In this document: positions 1 to 12,802 of the stretch, one piece after another | Layout: each line of letters starts with the position of its first letter | Position numbering within the stretch: position 1 is the first letter of the stretch | DNA from: Synchiropus splendidus | Taxonomy: Eukaryota; Chordata; Actinopteri; Syngnathiformes; Callionymidae | Length of the DNA stretch: 64,000 bases | Assembly: GCF_027744825.2 (NCBI RefSeq) | Contig: NC_071347.1 | Location: forward strand, 11,593,501-11,657,500 | Direction: 5' to 3' | Made by a program: the position numbers and the translations under genes | Notes under the pieces: generated by a model | What the model was told of the DNA's origin: nothing | The model's database searches: none | Seen by the model: only the letters and a program-made list of their open reading frames with translations

Positions 1-2477
1 CTGTGAACCATAAATTGAGAGAAAATGCCAAACCACTTCAGGATGAAGCCGCGCTATTATTTTACAACCTCTCAGTTGCTGCAACCCTTTTTATATGAAT
101 CTCTTCCCGTGCAGCAGATCCTCATTGATTCTGCACTGAAATAAAAACGGAGGCCAATCACCTCCGATCAAATAGGATTTTTTTTTTCTCTTCCAACGGA
201 GCAGTGTTCTGATGTATACGTGCTAAACAGCCTGCCAGAAAATGACAAAACCCGACAAACATATGAAAGCTGTTGTAAACATCAAATAAAAAGCGAGAGA
301 CCCTCAAGTAAACACACAGTGTTTGTACTTTCTCCCAAGCACGTGAAGAGAAAGAATTGAAAGACAACACGTTTTTTTAGTCTCATGAAAGACAGTAGGG
401 CCTTATTTATCGCAGCTATTCTCAGGCTGAGAAAAGAGAAAATAAGATCTGATGAAAACAGAGAGCTGCTCAGTTTAAAACTATTTCGATGGGGACCCGT
501 TCTCGGAGGGTAAAGGTCAGTCAGGAGTCAGGCTCTTCATTGTCCACCACGGTGCACACATCAACAAAACACCAGTAGGTATGTTTGAAGCAGCCAACGA
601 CTCAATTAAAGTTATTAAAAGTTAAAAATTATTTTAAAAAGACAAGAAGGATGTCTGAGAGAATAGAAGATTTCTCTGAAATAAAAGTTAATTTTTGCAA
701 AATAATTTAAACAGAATCAAATGACAACACAATTCATCTCGAATGTCACTCATTTGGAAAAAAAAAGTGAAATTTAAAGCCCAGGAACATCGTCATTTAA
801 CACAGTGCGTGACTTGACTCAATTGCTGGTTTCCAAATTCACTGCTGATCGAAAGTGGGTCAAGGCTTTGTTGGTTAAAAAATAGAGAACTGCAACACAT
901 GAGCTGGATCCTGCATAGCCACATTTTCGAGCCCAGTGGTGGTGAAAATCGGAATTAGTCACTGTCACTTTTCCTTGACTATGGATCAACAAGTTTATTG
1001 CTGACCAAGCGCTTTCTCGGTCACAGTGATTTTTTAGAAATGATCACATTCTCCATCTATTACAACTACATTGACAAATGATTTAGATCAGAGGTGGAAA
1101 ATTCAATTGCCCATTTGCCATCTGTCCCCCCGACAGATCAGAAGCACAAGACACAGAAGAACAATAAGAGGATATAATTATGCCATGAACAAATATGGTA
1201 TTTTATATATTTTATATACATATATCATTGAAAAGACATGTCCTCAAGCATTTTGAATTAATAGAGGGGAGAAAAGATTATAGAAAATTTCTGTTCTCAT
1301 GTATCATCTGTCATTACAAGGACATAGGGTGGCTTAAAAGTGAGGCAGTTGCGGTTAAATAGATGCATCAGACTCCAGTCTTTGGAGTCGACGGAGCTTT
1401 ACTATACCCACAGACACGCCTTCACCCAATATGTATCTTAAATATGCCAGAGAAAAGAAGCTGTCGGCGACAGGCAGCTCTGCAATAAAAGGTCCTTGGT
1501 TCTGTCTCCCCAAGCCTCCCAAGGGCAGCCGGTCCCCAGCATACACTGTACATTGAGTGTAAATCGTACAACAAGTAAATTATTCACAGTGTCTGCCGTG
1601 GCGGCTGTGGGAAAAAGAGCTTTCAGGCACAGAATGAGCACTTCATGAATTCATGAATAGCATTGGGCCAGATGTACGCTAAGATTAAAAAGCTATATAT
1701 GCCTGGTTAAAGTTTCATTCGGCCATTTTATTCCCCGAGGAGTTCCGCAGAACCTGAGACTTCCTAGGAAGAGGATAGGATGCCAGGGCATACAGGGGAG
1801 TGTGTCTGCTGGTGACCAATACAAACTGTATCGGTCAAGTGGGAACGGAAAGAGGATCCCATCGACAAAAAAACATGTTTTATGGAACTTATCTGCAGTG
1901 CCGGCCGCTCATCTCATGCTCAGTCGAGCGTCGTGAATGCCACACTTCAGTGGTGGTTCTGGTTGGGTGCCTCAGCTGCCTGCCGTGAAGTGGGACCTCC
2001 ATTAAACGTTTAAAGGGTCTTCAGTTATTCTCCAGTCCATGTTCAAGAGCCTGCCTCCTGATTACGCCCGTGAAAAGCTGACAGGCTTGTTCACTGCAAA
2101 GTGACTCTAAATCAATTGAGGACGGATTAAAGTCCTCTGGGAAGTGCGCAGAAATCTGTGCTGTCTGCGCGAACACGCTGATGCTATTGGACACCTGACC
2201 ACGCCAGGTTTCTCAAATCCAACATACTGCACCAGACCAGTTCATGTGACTGTCAGGTACGGAGAGGACTTCATCGTCTTGGTGGACCCGAGCACTGACC
2301 GCTCATTGGGTCCTGGTCCATCTAATGTTCATGTTTGATAACTTCTCCCACTCCTTTTTTCACCGCTTCTGTATTGATTTGGATCCAAATTTGATATTTA
2401 TATGGCCACATGAGGCTTTTTTGACATCCATACACAGTGCTGACCAGACAGATTCCCACAAGATTAAACACTGAATA
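1..2477. other. non-coding DNA, no gene recognised
   Basis: Only short open frames of about 60-70 codons occur here. None shows a recognisable domain, and none has convincing splice sites. If the tspan9 model at 52.4 kb is right, this is deep intronic sequence or sequence beyond the gene. I see no repeat family that I can name. Confidence 0.5.
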
Positions 2478-3003
2478 CAGTGGTAGCTCGGTTCTCGACC
2501 ACAATCTGTTCCAGACGGCCGTTCGACAAGCGATTTGTTTGAAATGTGAATCGATTTTTCCCATTACAATGAGTGTAAAAAGAAATAATGCGTTCCGAGC
2601 CTTAAAACAGGCTTTTGTAGGAGTGAATGTAGAGTGTCTGCTGCAGGTGCGCTGTTCCTCTATGTGTGTGGCCGCTGCATGTGGGAGGGGTTGGCGAGTG
2701 AGTGACGTCTCTCCAGAAGTGAAGAGGTGCCCGGTGCGTGTCCAGCTCTGAATGTGCGCTTCTGTGCAGTTTGGCTGTGACAAAGTCATAAACCAAGTAA
2801 CGCTCTGTCCCAGACTCGCCTCATCCCTGTCCAAGCTGCGTCGTGGGTCGGCTGATCGATCCACGCATGTTTTTTCCGGCTGTTTTTGGGGGCGCTCAAG
2901 TTGTGGATTTTCATACGAAATCCGAAGCAAAAAAAAATAAAAAAATGTGTTCGAACTCCAATTTGTTCGAATTCCGGGACGTCCGAAAATCGGGGTATGA
3001 CTG
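2478..3003. mobile_element. Tc1/mariner-superfamily (pogo/Tigger-like) non-autonomous element, 526 bp
   Basis: The ends are imperfect terminal inverted repeats. The left end reads CAGTGGTAGCTCGGTTCTCG and the right end, reverse-complemented, reads CAGTCATACCCCGATTTTCG. A TA dinucleotide flanks each side (2476-2477 and 3004-3005), as expected for a Tc1/mariner-type target duplication. The CAGT...CTCGG style of end resembles Tigger/pogo elements. The interior has no transposase. Long open frames cross it on both strands (up to 234 codons on the minus strand), but they are compositional by-products of the repeat. Boundaries are well supported; the superfamily is inferred from the ends only. Confidence 0.72.
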
Positions 3004-3276
3004 TACTTGCACAGTAGGTCACGCATCTATTGAGGACCAACACATTAACCACGTTTGGGCTCATCCTTTCATGGTCATATGTGGGATAGCATCAATGAGC
3101 TTTGATCGCATCACCAATACAGCAATGAACATATGAAGATTTGGGCAATTAGAAAGCATGTGTTTTACAATTCCATAGCTCCACCTATAAGTAACGCTAG
3201 AATATAACTTGAGAATCATTACTCCTTGCCGAACATTCCCACTTCAGGGTGGGAAAAATGCACCGTTCCAGAGGTG

Positions 3277-3400
3277 TAAACTCAATCACACAAGGGACCA
3301 AAACGTTTATCCTAGTCCAGTTTATGGGCTGAACACATTTTGAACAGTCTGGAACTGACTAGGCGGGGACCATGTGGTCCCTGGGCCTTGTGTTTGAAGT
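3277..3400. mobile_element. hAT-like MITE fragment
   Basis: The segment opens with AATCACACAAGGGACCAAAA and closes with a GGTCCCTGGGCCTTGTGTTTGA-type end, which is roughly its inverted counterpart. The same AATCACACAAGGGACCAAAA string recurs at about 36689 in this window, showing a dispersed repeat. Assignment to hAT rests on the look of the ends. Confidence 0.4.
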
Positions 3401-3586
3401 GAGCTAGTTCACTAGGTTTAGGCTGAGCAAAGGTCATGGGGTTGAAAGGCATAAATGACCAGTGATCGTCGTCCCGCCCGAACTCGCCATGTCAGTAATC
3501 TATACCACACGGCAATAAAGATTAGCGGAAATTTGAATCTTGAAGCTCCAGGTGACTCTAATCCACTTGTATCTCTTGCTAAACTT

Positions 3587-4097
3587 TATGGTAGCAGAGT
3601 GGCTGAGAAGTACGAAAACACATTTACAAACTTTTGAAACAACTCGAAATAAATTTACAATAATAGCGAGACACGTTTACAACATTTCAAGATATGTACA
3701 AACTTGTTTCGTGAACAAATTTTTCTAATGTGTTTTCAAAGATTGAAAATGTATTTTTACAGTTAGTACATTTGTTTTCAGAGTTTGTATATACGTTTAC
3801 AGTGTTTGCAAATTTTCCTAAGAATTGTACGCAAAGGGAGGGGAGCAAATTACGAATGTGATCTGGAAGTGGTTGCCGGAATGTAGAAAGATGTTTAAAC
3901 ACATTTACAAAATCTGAAATCTCATTTACAAACTTTAGAAATACACAAAGCCTGGAAAAAAATGGTTTGCTGAAGAAGCTTGTAAATGTGTGTGCAATGT
4001 TGTAAATGTGTTTCGCTGTTTGTAAATCTGTTCCAAGAGATTGTAAATTTGTTTCAAAAGTTTGAAAATGTGTTGCACCTCTCAGCCACCGTAAGGT
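3587..4097. mobile_element. foldback-type DNA element with internal ACATTTACAA-like repeats
   Basis: The left end (GTAGCAGAGTGGCTGAGAAG...) and the reverse complement of the right end (ACGGTGGCTGAGAGGTGCAA...) are imperfect inverted repeats. They continue inward into ACACATTTACAAACTTTTGA on both sides. The interior is filled with variants of a roughly 20-25 base unit centred on CACATTTACAA, forward in the left half and inverted in the right half. The whole element could fold back on itself. No transposase frame is present. It is probably a non-autonomous DNA transposon, family not determined. Confidence 0.6.
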
Positions 4098-6469
4098 GTG
4101 ACCTAAGGTAATGAATCGTAATTGAACTGTTCAACTTCTCTACCATGAGGTCATCTGTATTGAGGTCTTGTTCATGAGCAAGGAAGAAGGAAATATCACT
4201 AATAGGCCTTTGCCTATTGTTATGAAAATTACTTGTTTATAAGGTAGCAGCATATAACCACTTCACCCCTGCATCAGTGGTGAATGGACTTATTTGTCTT
4301 GTCAACAACAATGTCTTTCATTTATGTCTATTTTTTATGGATTCATTGAGCTTGAGACTGAACTATTAGCCTACCAGCAACTCGACAACTCGACACACAT
4401 TGTGTCGAGCAGATGAAAATCTTTGTTGCATCGTGCTGAATAACAGTGCATTGGTTTTTAGAGGCACAAGGATTCTAAACTCCTTTTTGCGCCAAAGAAT
4501 GTATCTTTGGTTACACTTTATTTGACTATGACCCAGCGTACTTCAAGAGCAATCCTATTAAAACACGCGCACGTTGTCATGAAGTGAGACACGCAGATGC
4601 AGAACCTAAAACAACGATAGCAAGGAAACTATCGCAGCCCCTCGACTCATTTTTTTTTCTCTTTCATCGCAGTAAGACTTCACAATCAGCCCTTGAATCT
4701 GCAGGCACTTCAATTATGCAACGCACTCATTCAGCAGAACAAAAAAAATGGACAAAAAAAAAACATCCTGTGATGCAAGCCAGGAAGCAAAGCAGATTTG
4801 GTGGGACACATTGAGTTAGTGGCAGGATGGATAGGGAGTGTGAAGAGGGAAATTGAGGCCTGTGAGCCCAGAGACAAAAGCTCGGGTCCAAAACAAAGTG
4901 CCACAGGAGAACAAATGGAGATGCGGTGACTGCAGGGATGATCAAGAGTCAGCTATTTCTTTCTCAGCGTCTATGATGTTGGTCCTCAATAGGTACAATC
5001 AAAATAAGTCGTGTTCTAATGAGGACAATGAGATATAAATACCGAATCTGAGCTGGTAACAGAAGGAACCTTTATGAAAACAAACCCTCATTACATGTGA
5101 ATAGTGCCTCTCGCTGTTGATGTCGCTGACATCAAAGGTATGTTTTGAGATATTTTACCAAGCACTGACGTTCAGTTAAATGTCAAAATGTTAAGAAAAT
5201 GCACATTTATTTTCGGGAAGCTTATTCTTTATAATGAATTCGGCTTGGTAAAACCTGCCCTACCTAAGAGACATCTATCTTGTTCTAGTCGTCTTTATGT
5301 GCAGCCATCCTCAAACCCCTCCGAGACCAGCTCGACTAGATACACTTTCTCATTGAGTTTCAAAATTCGCTGGCTCGGCAGAAACAGGGGTCTAACAGGA
5401 GACTTGTGTTTGAGACAGACTGGACATCCAGCTGTTTCACACTCTACTGTACCAGCATCAGAGGCACGGAGGGCTTAACCGAATGGTGAATCCCTGTTGA
5501 TCTGTGCAGCACTACTGTACTGGACAGGAAGTAACAAAAAATTCTAAAGAGGTAGTTCTACTTTTATTCTTCCCTCAACTCCTTCGACTTCCTACACAAC
5601 TGTCAATATGAAATTCAATGTCGACGTGGAGTGCCAGAGCTAAACCACTCACCAGATTCTCTTCGGATAAAAGCCTCCCAACAGAGTTTGCTCCATGTTT
5701 ACACTCCATCCAGTCAACCTTCGAAAGCGAAACAATAACCACCACCAGCAACAACTTAACCTGAACGCAGTCTTTCCTAACAGGCACTTAGTTGCATGAA
5801 CTGTGGTGACATTGGCTGGCTGCCTTTCAGATTGGCTAAAAGCAAAATCTGAAGGCAGGAAACAACCGTAGTGGAATGATGCTGAAGAAGATGCCTTGGG
5901 ATTTTCCTCCGACTGAAAATGAGAAGAGCACTTCAGGCAGCATGTTGTATCAAGGCGGCATGACCTTGTGCTGGCGCAGGGGGCTGCTGCTTTGTCTGCT
6001 CAGGAAATGAACATTATAAAAAGGAATTATTGCACATTGTTTTCTGGAAATGAAACCCAGTGGGGACAGGGATGAGCAGGTGTGCGGAACGTACTTCACC
6101 GTTCACTAAGATCTGACCTGCTGATGCTTTTGGAATAACACCCATTAGAGGCAGTGGAGGCATATGGCCACTCTAACATTGCACCAGAGTGTGATGAGCA
6201 CCAACCCACGCTTCTAATGAATGTAAGAATCAATTTTCCAGCAGCAGTGGAGGATGTAGCCTACAGCGAGTCGCATACAGCCATAACACGTATTTCACCT
6301 GATGGGTGCAAACATAACATACCTGTATCTGAAAGATCAGACGGTCGGGGGCCAACTACAATACTGTGCGACTGAATGCAAAAATAACTGTCACCCAAAG
6401 ACACACCAAAAGTAACACGATTGTCATATACATATAGATACAGATAGACAAGTTCAGCATCCGGACTGC
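4098..6469. other. non-coding DNA, no gene recognised
   Basis: No frame here exceeds about 96 codons, and none resembles a known domain. A-rich runs lie near 4740-4765. I see no further structure that I can name. Confidence 0.45.
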
Positions 6470-6740
6470 CGGGTGGAATATGCCCGGAGACTCGGGAACC
6501 TTTTTCCGATGGTAAGTGGTGGTGTCCATCCTTCATCCCAGTTATCCATAGTCGTAGGTAAACAGGGCGAAGAGCTATTGCCTGCTGACCCGCATAGCCT
6601 GCGGCCTCTCGGTCAGGAAGTCTTGCACCCAGTTGCGAAGGTAGGTTCCAGATGGTGGAGTTTTTGGATGAGTTGATGGTGTTAAGAGCTGACCTGATGT
6701 GCAGGATCAGTCGTCTAAAATATGAGTCCACAGATTCCCG
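6470..6740 (-). mobile_element. decayed non-LTR retrotransposon (LINE) fragment
   Basis: Read on the minus strand, the stretch around 6570-6640 encodes LRNWVQDFLTERPQ followed by MRV. This matches the W(I/V)xDFLTxRxQ signature found in reverse transcriptases of L2/Rex1-type LINEs. Just upstream in transcript sense, another frame reads SALNTINSS, like the SAFNTI motif of the same enzymes. The two motifs lie in different frames, so at least one frameshift has occurred, and a stop follows within a few codons. It is an old, truncated copy. Clade assignment is tentative. Confidence 0.45.
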
Positions 6741-9700
6741 GCGGATGAGAGCAAGATGGAGGCAGCAGAGATGGAGTCTTCTGAGAGGAGGGAGCATGGA
6801 CTTGATAGCACGCAAGACCAGCCTCTCAGATCACTCCAGTACTACAGAGTGGTACACCTCCGGACAACTGCTCTGCTTGGAGAGACGATGATGTCAATGA
6901 AGACATTGTTTTCCACTCTCTCTGACTAACTCGCTGAACGATGGAAGAAAGAATAGTAAATTCAGTGACACTAAATGTCAATAATGTTTTCATATTTTTC
7001 ACATTTAAAAGGAGCTTAAAATCGTCAGAAGGTTCATGATAGAATTTGTACTATGTCAACACGGAGTGTGTAGGGGTACCTCGAAGCGAAATCCATGACA
7101 GACTCTTTCACTGGTTGCATTTTGTTGCCATCGGGGAAATGGTGCAAATTTCTGACACATGCATAAGAGAGAAACTAGCGACTATCTAAGCAGGTTTATT
7201 CCAGCAGGTTTGGATGTATGAATGGAAAACACTCCTGTTATGCAACACGATATATTCCGAATCCCCCAGGGGACGGAGGAAGACGGAGACACAAAATATG
7301 CACATCCACTTAAGTGAAAAGCAGCAAGTAGACGCCTTACAAGAAGTGAGGATATTCATCTTTTAAAGAAAAAGGTATAATCAATAGTCAATACGTTCGC
7401 TTGAAGGCAAATTACAGCCGCCGAGCTTCAGAATACACTTCATCTAGTTAATAATTCATCAGTCTTTTCTGACCAGAGCAGAAGAGGAAGCCATTATGAG
7501 AGCCAGGCTTTCAACCTCACTACACCTTTCTGTAAGAAGTATGCTTGTGCTCTACTGCTGGAGCCTCTGTTTCTCACTATACTTCTGGTTTGGCCACACT
7601 TTCCTTGGAGCAAGTGCAGGAGATCCGTTCGATAACATTATAACAGTTACTTTTCAACATGGTCAACAGGAACAGCTTCCATGAGGTGCTCCTCCTGGGT
7701 CTTCCAAATGACTGATCCTCACTTGTTGCTTGTGACAGAGGAGGCAGGCACTTTCAACGTGAACTGACTTCACTGAACTCCTCGAGTCTCTTGGTGACCT
7801 GATCAACAGAAACTTTTATTTCAGAATTTTGAGAAGTCTTAGATCGTAATCTTTCCTGATCTAAAAACGACTTCTCACCTAATCTCCATGTGCTGCAGCC
7901 TGGTTATAATAGCGCAGTCGACTGTTGCAACGCTCACCCCGTTTTCGTCTCACTGAGACTGCAGACGGTGGAAAATTGACCTTATTCTGAAAGTGTGCCC
8001 CAACTGACTTCATTTTGGAGATAATGAACAGGGAGTGCGAGCGAACACGGCGCGAAAAACAAGAGCGAAAGTGAATACTTTGACCAATACTGAGACCCAA
8101 TCAGCATTCAAGGAGGCGCAGTGTGTCCAGAGGTGCCGATTGAATGTTGATGGCACTCTGCCTGCATCTGCTCCTCATCTGGAGGCGATTGTATCTCACC
8201 TTTGGCGCGCAAGCATCAGCACCTAAGTGTTGTCTAAAGGCCAAAAAGCTGCGCTTCCTCCATCATTGTATAAACCCATTCTTCCCAGGGATGAAACTGA
8301 CAGGTGAGAAGATAAAAGCCACTGATAGCCTTGACAGCTGTGGTGCATGAAATGAGAGTCCTGGAATCCTTAAATATCTGCTGTAATAAAACTCTTTTGT
8401 TAACGGAAAAGTCTACTTTTAATACCTCTTAAATTCCATCCCGTTGCCATATGGTGAAATCTAGTCAATGCTGCCGGTGGCTGCAGAGAATAGAAATCGT
8501 GGTTTGAACGTTTCCCTTTCACTCTGGGTGCAGCCGGTTTCGCTTCTTTCAATCCAGAGAAACATCTGAAGTGCCACGAGGGCTGGAGAAAGAGGTGGTG
8601 GTGCAGTATTTCATGAAAAGTCTGCCAGCAAAATGACCTTTAAGCAGAGGTGAAGGATAATTATCTCACTCTGACACCTCAGAAACACAAGAAGCACATG
8701 GATGTTGGCTGCTAGACGACTCTGGTCTGTTATTTTCTCTACTGGCAGAACTATCAAATCCATCTGTGACAGCCACACACACGCGTACGTTGAGACGAAA
8801 ACAGCCGGCAACAAACACAATTCAGAGCAATTCAGAAAGACAAGTCAGGGTGACCGAAGTCTCTCTAAATATTGTGTCAAGAACAATGGCCAAGAAGGCC
8901 CATAATGCAATGCAACAATTGAAGTGCTTTCACCAGCTAACAATATGGGGCCAAATTTTGAATCCTGACCCAATTTATGAATATTCAATATATTTTTTAC
9001 CTCCTCTTGGAATGAGTTGAACCCTTTCAGAATATATAGACATAATAGATCAAGCTTATCACGCATTTTTAACAACCACAACACCAGTAGTCAATATTCA
9101 ACCCATCACATTGATGGAGTCAAATTGTCTTTTCATGAATAGTGCCGTCCATTGTGAGGGCAGGACATTAGTGACACATTTATAGCGCAGAGACGCCTTC
9201 ACTGACCGTCCTCTCAGATCTGCAACGGCTCGTCGGATGCGCCTTTGACACGCTTATTATCTCAGAAGGGAAATGGAGTGTGTAAGTACTCTTTCTAGTC
9301 AGCCATTTCCCCAACCTTTATCTCTGGCCTCTCATCTGAAAGCCAGACATGTGACTGCATTATAGTCAAGAACAAGTCCCAGCGTTAGGGCGGAGATATA
9401 ACGCTAGCTGTGTTTGAATGTAGCGCACCGCGGGGCTGTAATAGATAAAGGCCTTGAGTGAAAGAGAAGGGGAAATAATTGAAGCCTCACTCCAGCGTTA
9501 GTGTTGCGTTCCAGTGGTTTAATTTGAACTCATCCAGTCGGTCAAGCTGCATAGCTCCTGGTAGTCTATCAAGCCCCTTGTGGAGTCCCGTGATAAGATC
9601 TGCTTATCAATATAACTCTGCTTTAGAGAAAACAATACACTGCGGTTTAATCCAAAACATGACAGGTCAATTTAAAAAAAATAAAAAAAGAAAGGAAGAG

Positions 9701-10497
9701 GAAGTGTGAATCAATGTCCTCTTCGAAAGGCCGACTGAAACAGATCAATTTTCATTAGAGAAGCAATAAAATCTGCTGGGAAATAAATCCACAGAGCTCG
9801 CTGTCGCTTCACTCATATCGGCCCTGTCAATGATCGGGTCACGATATGGACCTATATCGGATGATTCATGAAGCCATTCGGGAACTTGGTGTAGAAATAG
9901 CAGCGGCGCTTGTCAAACACCTCAGGGTGGACCACGGAAAGGATTCCTCTTTTGACACATCAAACAGCTCTAAAAGAGTTCCCTTTACTGTTGTTCAGCT
10001 TCATTAATACTGTGTCATGTGCTGGCATCATTCTTCTCTGAGTGACAGCTGTGGAATGATCCCACCTCTCTATGGATTGTTCCAAGGCGGTTTCTTGGGA
10101 AACACTGATGGAGATGCAGCGACTGTTTCCATTGTTTCACTTTTGCTGCATATATTGATTTCATAGCACAGCAAGAAGTGAGGATGAAGATGTGAGTGAT
10201 ATTTCCAGCCAACTGTTTCCTCATACAGTGAATAAAAAGCATGCGGTCCTCCATTAAAACCGTGTTAGTCCAATGTGGCCGCAAGTTATTAGATAAACAG
10301 AACCTGTTTTATGTAATTGAGTAAATATCTGTTGGTCTTAAAGGCCAGAGTGTGTCTCAGCTCAGCAGGAGAAACCACCTCAGGCTTCCGTTCTACATAT
10401 ATCAAGAGTTTACAAACCCAACATGAATTGGCAATATTTTAAGAATGTAGAAGCTTTATTTCTCTCTTACTGATGCTGACAGAAGATAGATAAATGT
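6741..10497. other. non-coding DNA, no gene recognised
   Basis: Only short unremarkable frames occur. I saw no exon-like segment with splice signals and no repeat that I could place in a family. Confidence 0.45.
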
Positions 10498-10708
10498 GTT
10501 GCGGGGAGTGCTGGTCGTCTGTCCATTGCAGGGCATACACACCATTCACACACACATACACACCAGTGAGCAAGTCTGTGGGAGGAAACTGGAGTACAGA
10601 GTCACAGGGAGAACAAGCAAACTCCTCCCAGAAAGGTCCAGAGCTAGATTCAAACCCTGAACCTTCTTGCTGAGAGACAGCAGTGTGAACCATCGCTCCA
10701 CAGGCCAT
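10498..10708 (-). mobile_element. tRNA-like SINE (or LINE 3' end) of the common fish type
   Basis: On the minus strand it begins GGCCTGTGGAGCGATGGTTC, continues through a CAGCAAGAAGGTTC segment and a GGTTTGAATC box close to the pol III B-box consensus, and then shows TTCTGGGAGGAGTTTGCTTG and TCCAGTTTCCTCCCACAGAC. This order matches a repeat widespread in fish genomes, with a tRNA-like head and a conserved body. It is clearly diverged, with many substitutions. Confidence 0.6.
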
Positions 10709-12309
10709 CTAGTGGCCTATTTTTATATTTTTATGGCACTATACATTGTATCAATTAAAGTTCTTTTTTAAACAGAGCGTACCAACAACTGAGTGCTGAA
10801 AAATGCGACCTGAAACTTCATCAACTTACCACTAACCCTGGTGGCCTTGGGATCGCTTCCCAGACAAAGTCCATCTTTTATGACAACACAATTTTTGCAA
10901 TTGCACACTGTGTTTCCTCATGTGAAATACGCTGCTTGCTGGAGGTATGCACTTTCACAGTGCTTTTATAGTTTTGTTATGTTGTTTACTAATTGATTTG
11001 ACACTGTGTCCTCTTGACAATGCTAAATATACAGTCGAACTCTCACACCAACACGAACATGAATCCGTATGAGACTCACAAGGCCACGCTGGCTCCAATG
11101 ATCTGACCACATTTTTATTTCCCTTTCTAGTCGCCACCGCTGACCCCCTGTTATCATCTGAAGTATTCCAGCACCGGCAGCCGAGGCCAGTCTGTCATCA
11201 GACACGAGTTCAAACACAAAGCTAACCGGGGGGGATCGGTTTCAACACAATACGGTGTGTAATTTCCGTACGTGATCGCCACACAGCCGCGCTGGATGCT
11301 GAGTTGGTGTCGTGCCAAGGCATGAGTCACAGCACAAGTGTAACAATTTGTCAAGTGCCCTCCAATTGAAACATGTGAATCCTAAAAGTCCTGCAGACAA
11401 ACCTCACCGTGTCCTTAAAAGGAACATCAGTTTCACATCCAAGCTGTTTTCAACCTGGAATAAACATCCCTTTTTTAAGTTATTAGAATCTGGGTCATTT
11501 CATCTGACAGGGTTTTCCTCATTGAGAAATGCCAAGCGATGAGATGAGACTATTTTGTTTGCTCAGCCTCGAACTGCTTCCGTGATATATATTTCGCCGA
11601 GCTCTCATGTGGCCAAAGTTTCTCCAGCAAATGCTGCTTTTCTCTTAATCGCTGAAAACCCTCTTCACATGGTTAGAAGTAAACAGCGTTAATTATCACC
11701 AGCAAGCGTCAAGACAAACAAAAAAAATCAATATTTTGCAGAGCGCATACAATGCGGCAATGAAGACACCATTACAACACACTGCTATGTATTTCCTAGC
11801 CTGAAGACGGTAGAGGATCAGCTCATAACATCTATATCCAGATCGCACGCAGCGGCTCCCAAAAGGATTAGCGTTTAAAGAAAACTTTCCTTTTTAGACG
11901 GAAACATTAAAAGGAAAACAGATAGTCATTAATAGGCTGAGTTTAGAAACAAGAACCGAAAAAAAAAAAACGTGGTAAAAAAGGACGTGTAACAGAAGTC
12001 AGTAATAAAATCTGAACAGTGAAGATGTTTGCGTGTGGAAACACAATGCGGTCGCATGGACAGGCAGTGTGATGCAGGAGAGGCGACTTATCGGATTTAA
12101 ACGGCGAATGAGGTCAGTGGATTGTGCCACAGTGGTCTGAAGGGGTCAAAGGCTTCTATTGATTGAACATTTGCATTCAATCCCATTCATTGATCTACAA
12201 ACTAAGTCTTTGATTCCAGTCATTTGTTTCCAAGCCAATTACACAGCCTCCTTCAGTGTGACTCAGATGAAGATGAAAGACCTTCTGACGCGTCCACTAG
12301 ATCAGGCAG
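10709..12309. other. non-coding DNA, no gene recognised
   Basis: Small frames only, with no recognised domain or repeat. A poly-A run lies near 11960. Confidence 0.45.
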
Positions 12310-12802
12310 CATGGCCAGAGCAGGGTGGAGGGAGTTCCCGTTTGATGGCCTTAGAAGCTCATCTCTGATATTTGGGGATAAGCCTCGCCCTACACTTGTC
12401 TTCGGAATGGTTTGCAACCATGAGCCCGGGTTTAAATCCATGCGACAATTGGAGGAGTTCAACTATAGTCATGGGTCTGGTTCCACAAAGATGGAAGGAT
12501 GGGGGACAAGACACAGTGGGGTCGTAATGAAAAGAGCACAATTCGGGATGCAAGAAGCCAAAATTTGCTTTTGGGACACAGTAGTAGGGTGAGGTGCACT
12601 GTCTTCGATGGGAGACTTGGAGTAGAGCAAGTGCTCCTCTGAAACTGGTGATGCCTGTGGAAATGGAGCTCAACCAGACAAGTCCACCTTAAAAGATTGA
12701 CTCTTGGTTTCAAGGGCAGACCTCCTAGAGGACCTTTGGGGGAGGGGGGACGGGTGGGCCTCTGCTGCCACCACGGGCCAAGGGATAAGTGGAAGAAAAG
12801 AG
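12310..12802 (+). mobile_element. old Rex3/RTE-type LINE 3' fragment
   Basis: This diverged copy of an RTE-clade LINE runs in plus orientation. The stretch at about 12338-12383 (TTTGATGGCCTTAGAAGCTC and onwards) corresponds to the reverse-transcriptase F-A-D-D region, here decayed to FDGLRSSSLIFGDK. TGGAGGAGTTCAACTATAG near 12450 corresponds to the (V/E)EEFKYLG segment. TAGTAGGGTGAGG...GGAGTAGAGCAAGTGCTCCTC near 12585-12640 corresponds to the 'REELGVEPLLL' segment that is intact in the 16.6 kb copy. The end GGGATAAGTGGAAGAAAA corresponds to the element's stop and tail. The reading frame is broken by indels, and internal pieces are missing. Overlapping open frames on both strands here are by-products. 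Confidence 0.6.

Noticed and set aside
2322..3026. 234-codon minus-strand open frame
   Set aside because: It lies almost wholly inside a TA-flanked non-autonomous transposon, and the peptide has no domain. It is open by composition of the repeat.
3455..4097. Possible CRISPR-like array of ACATTTACAA units
   Set aside because: The units are imperfect, irregularly spaced and inverted between halves, with flanking transposon-style ends. The context is eukaryotic.
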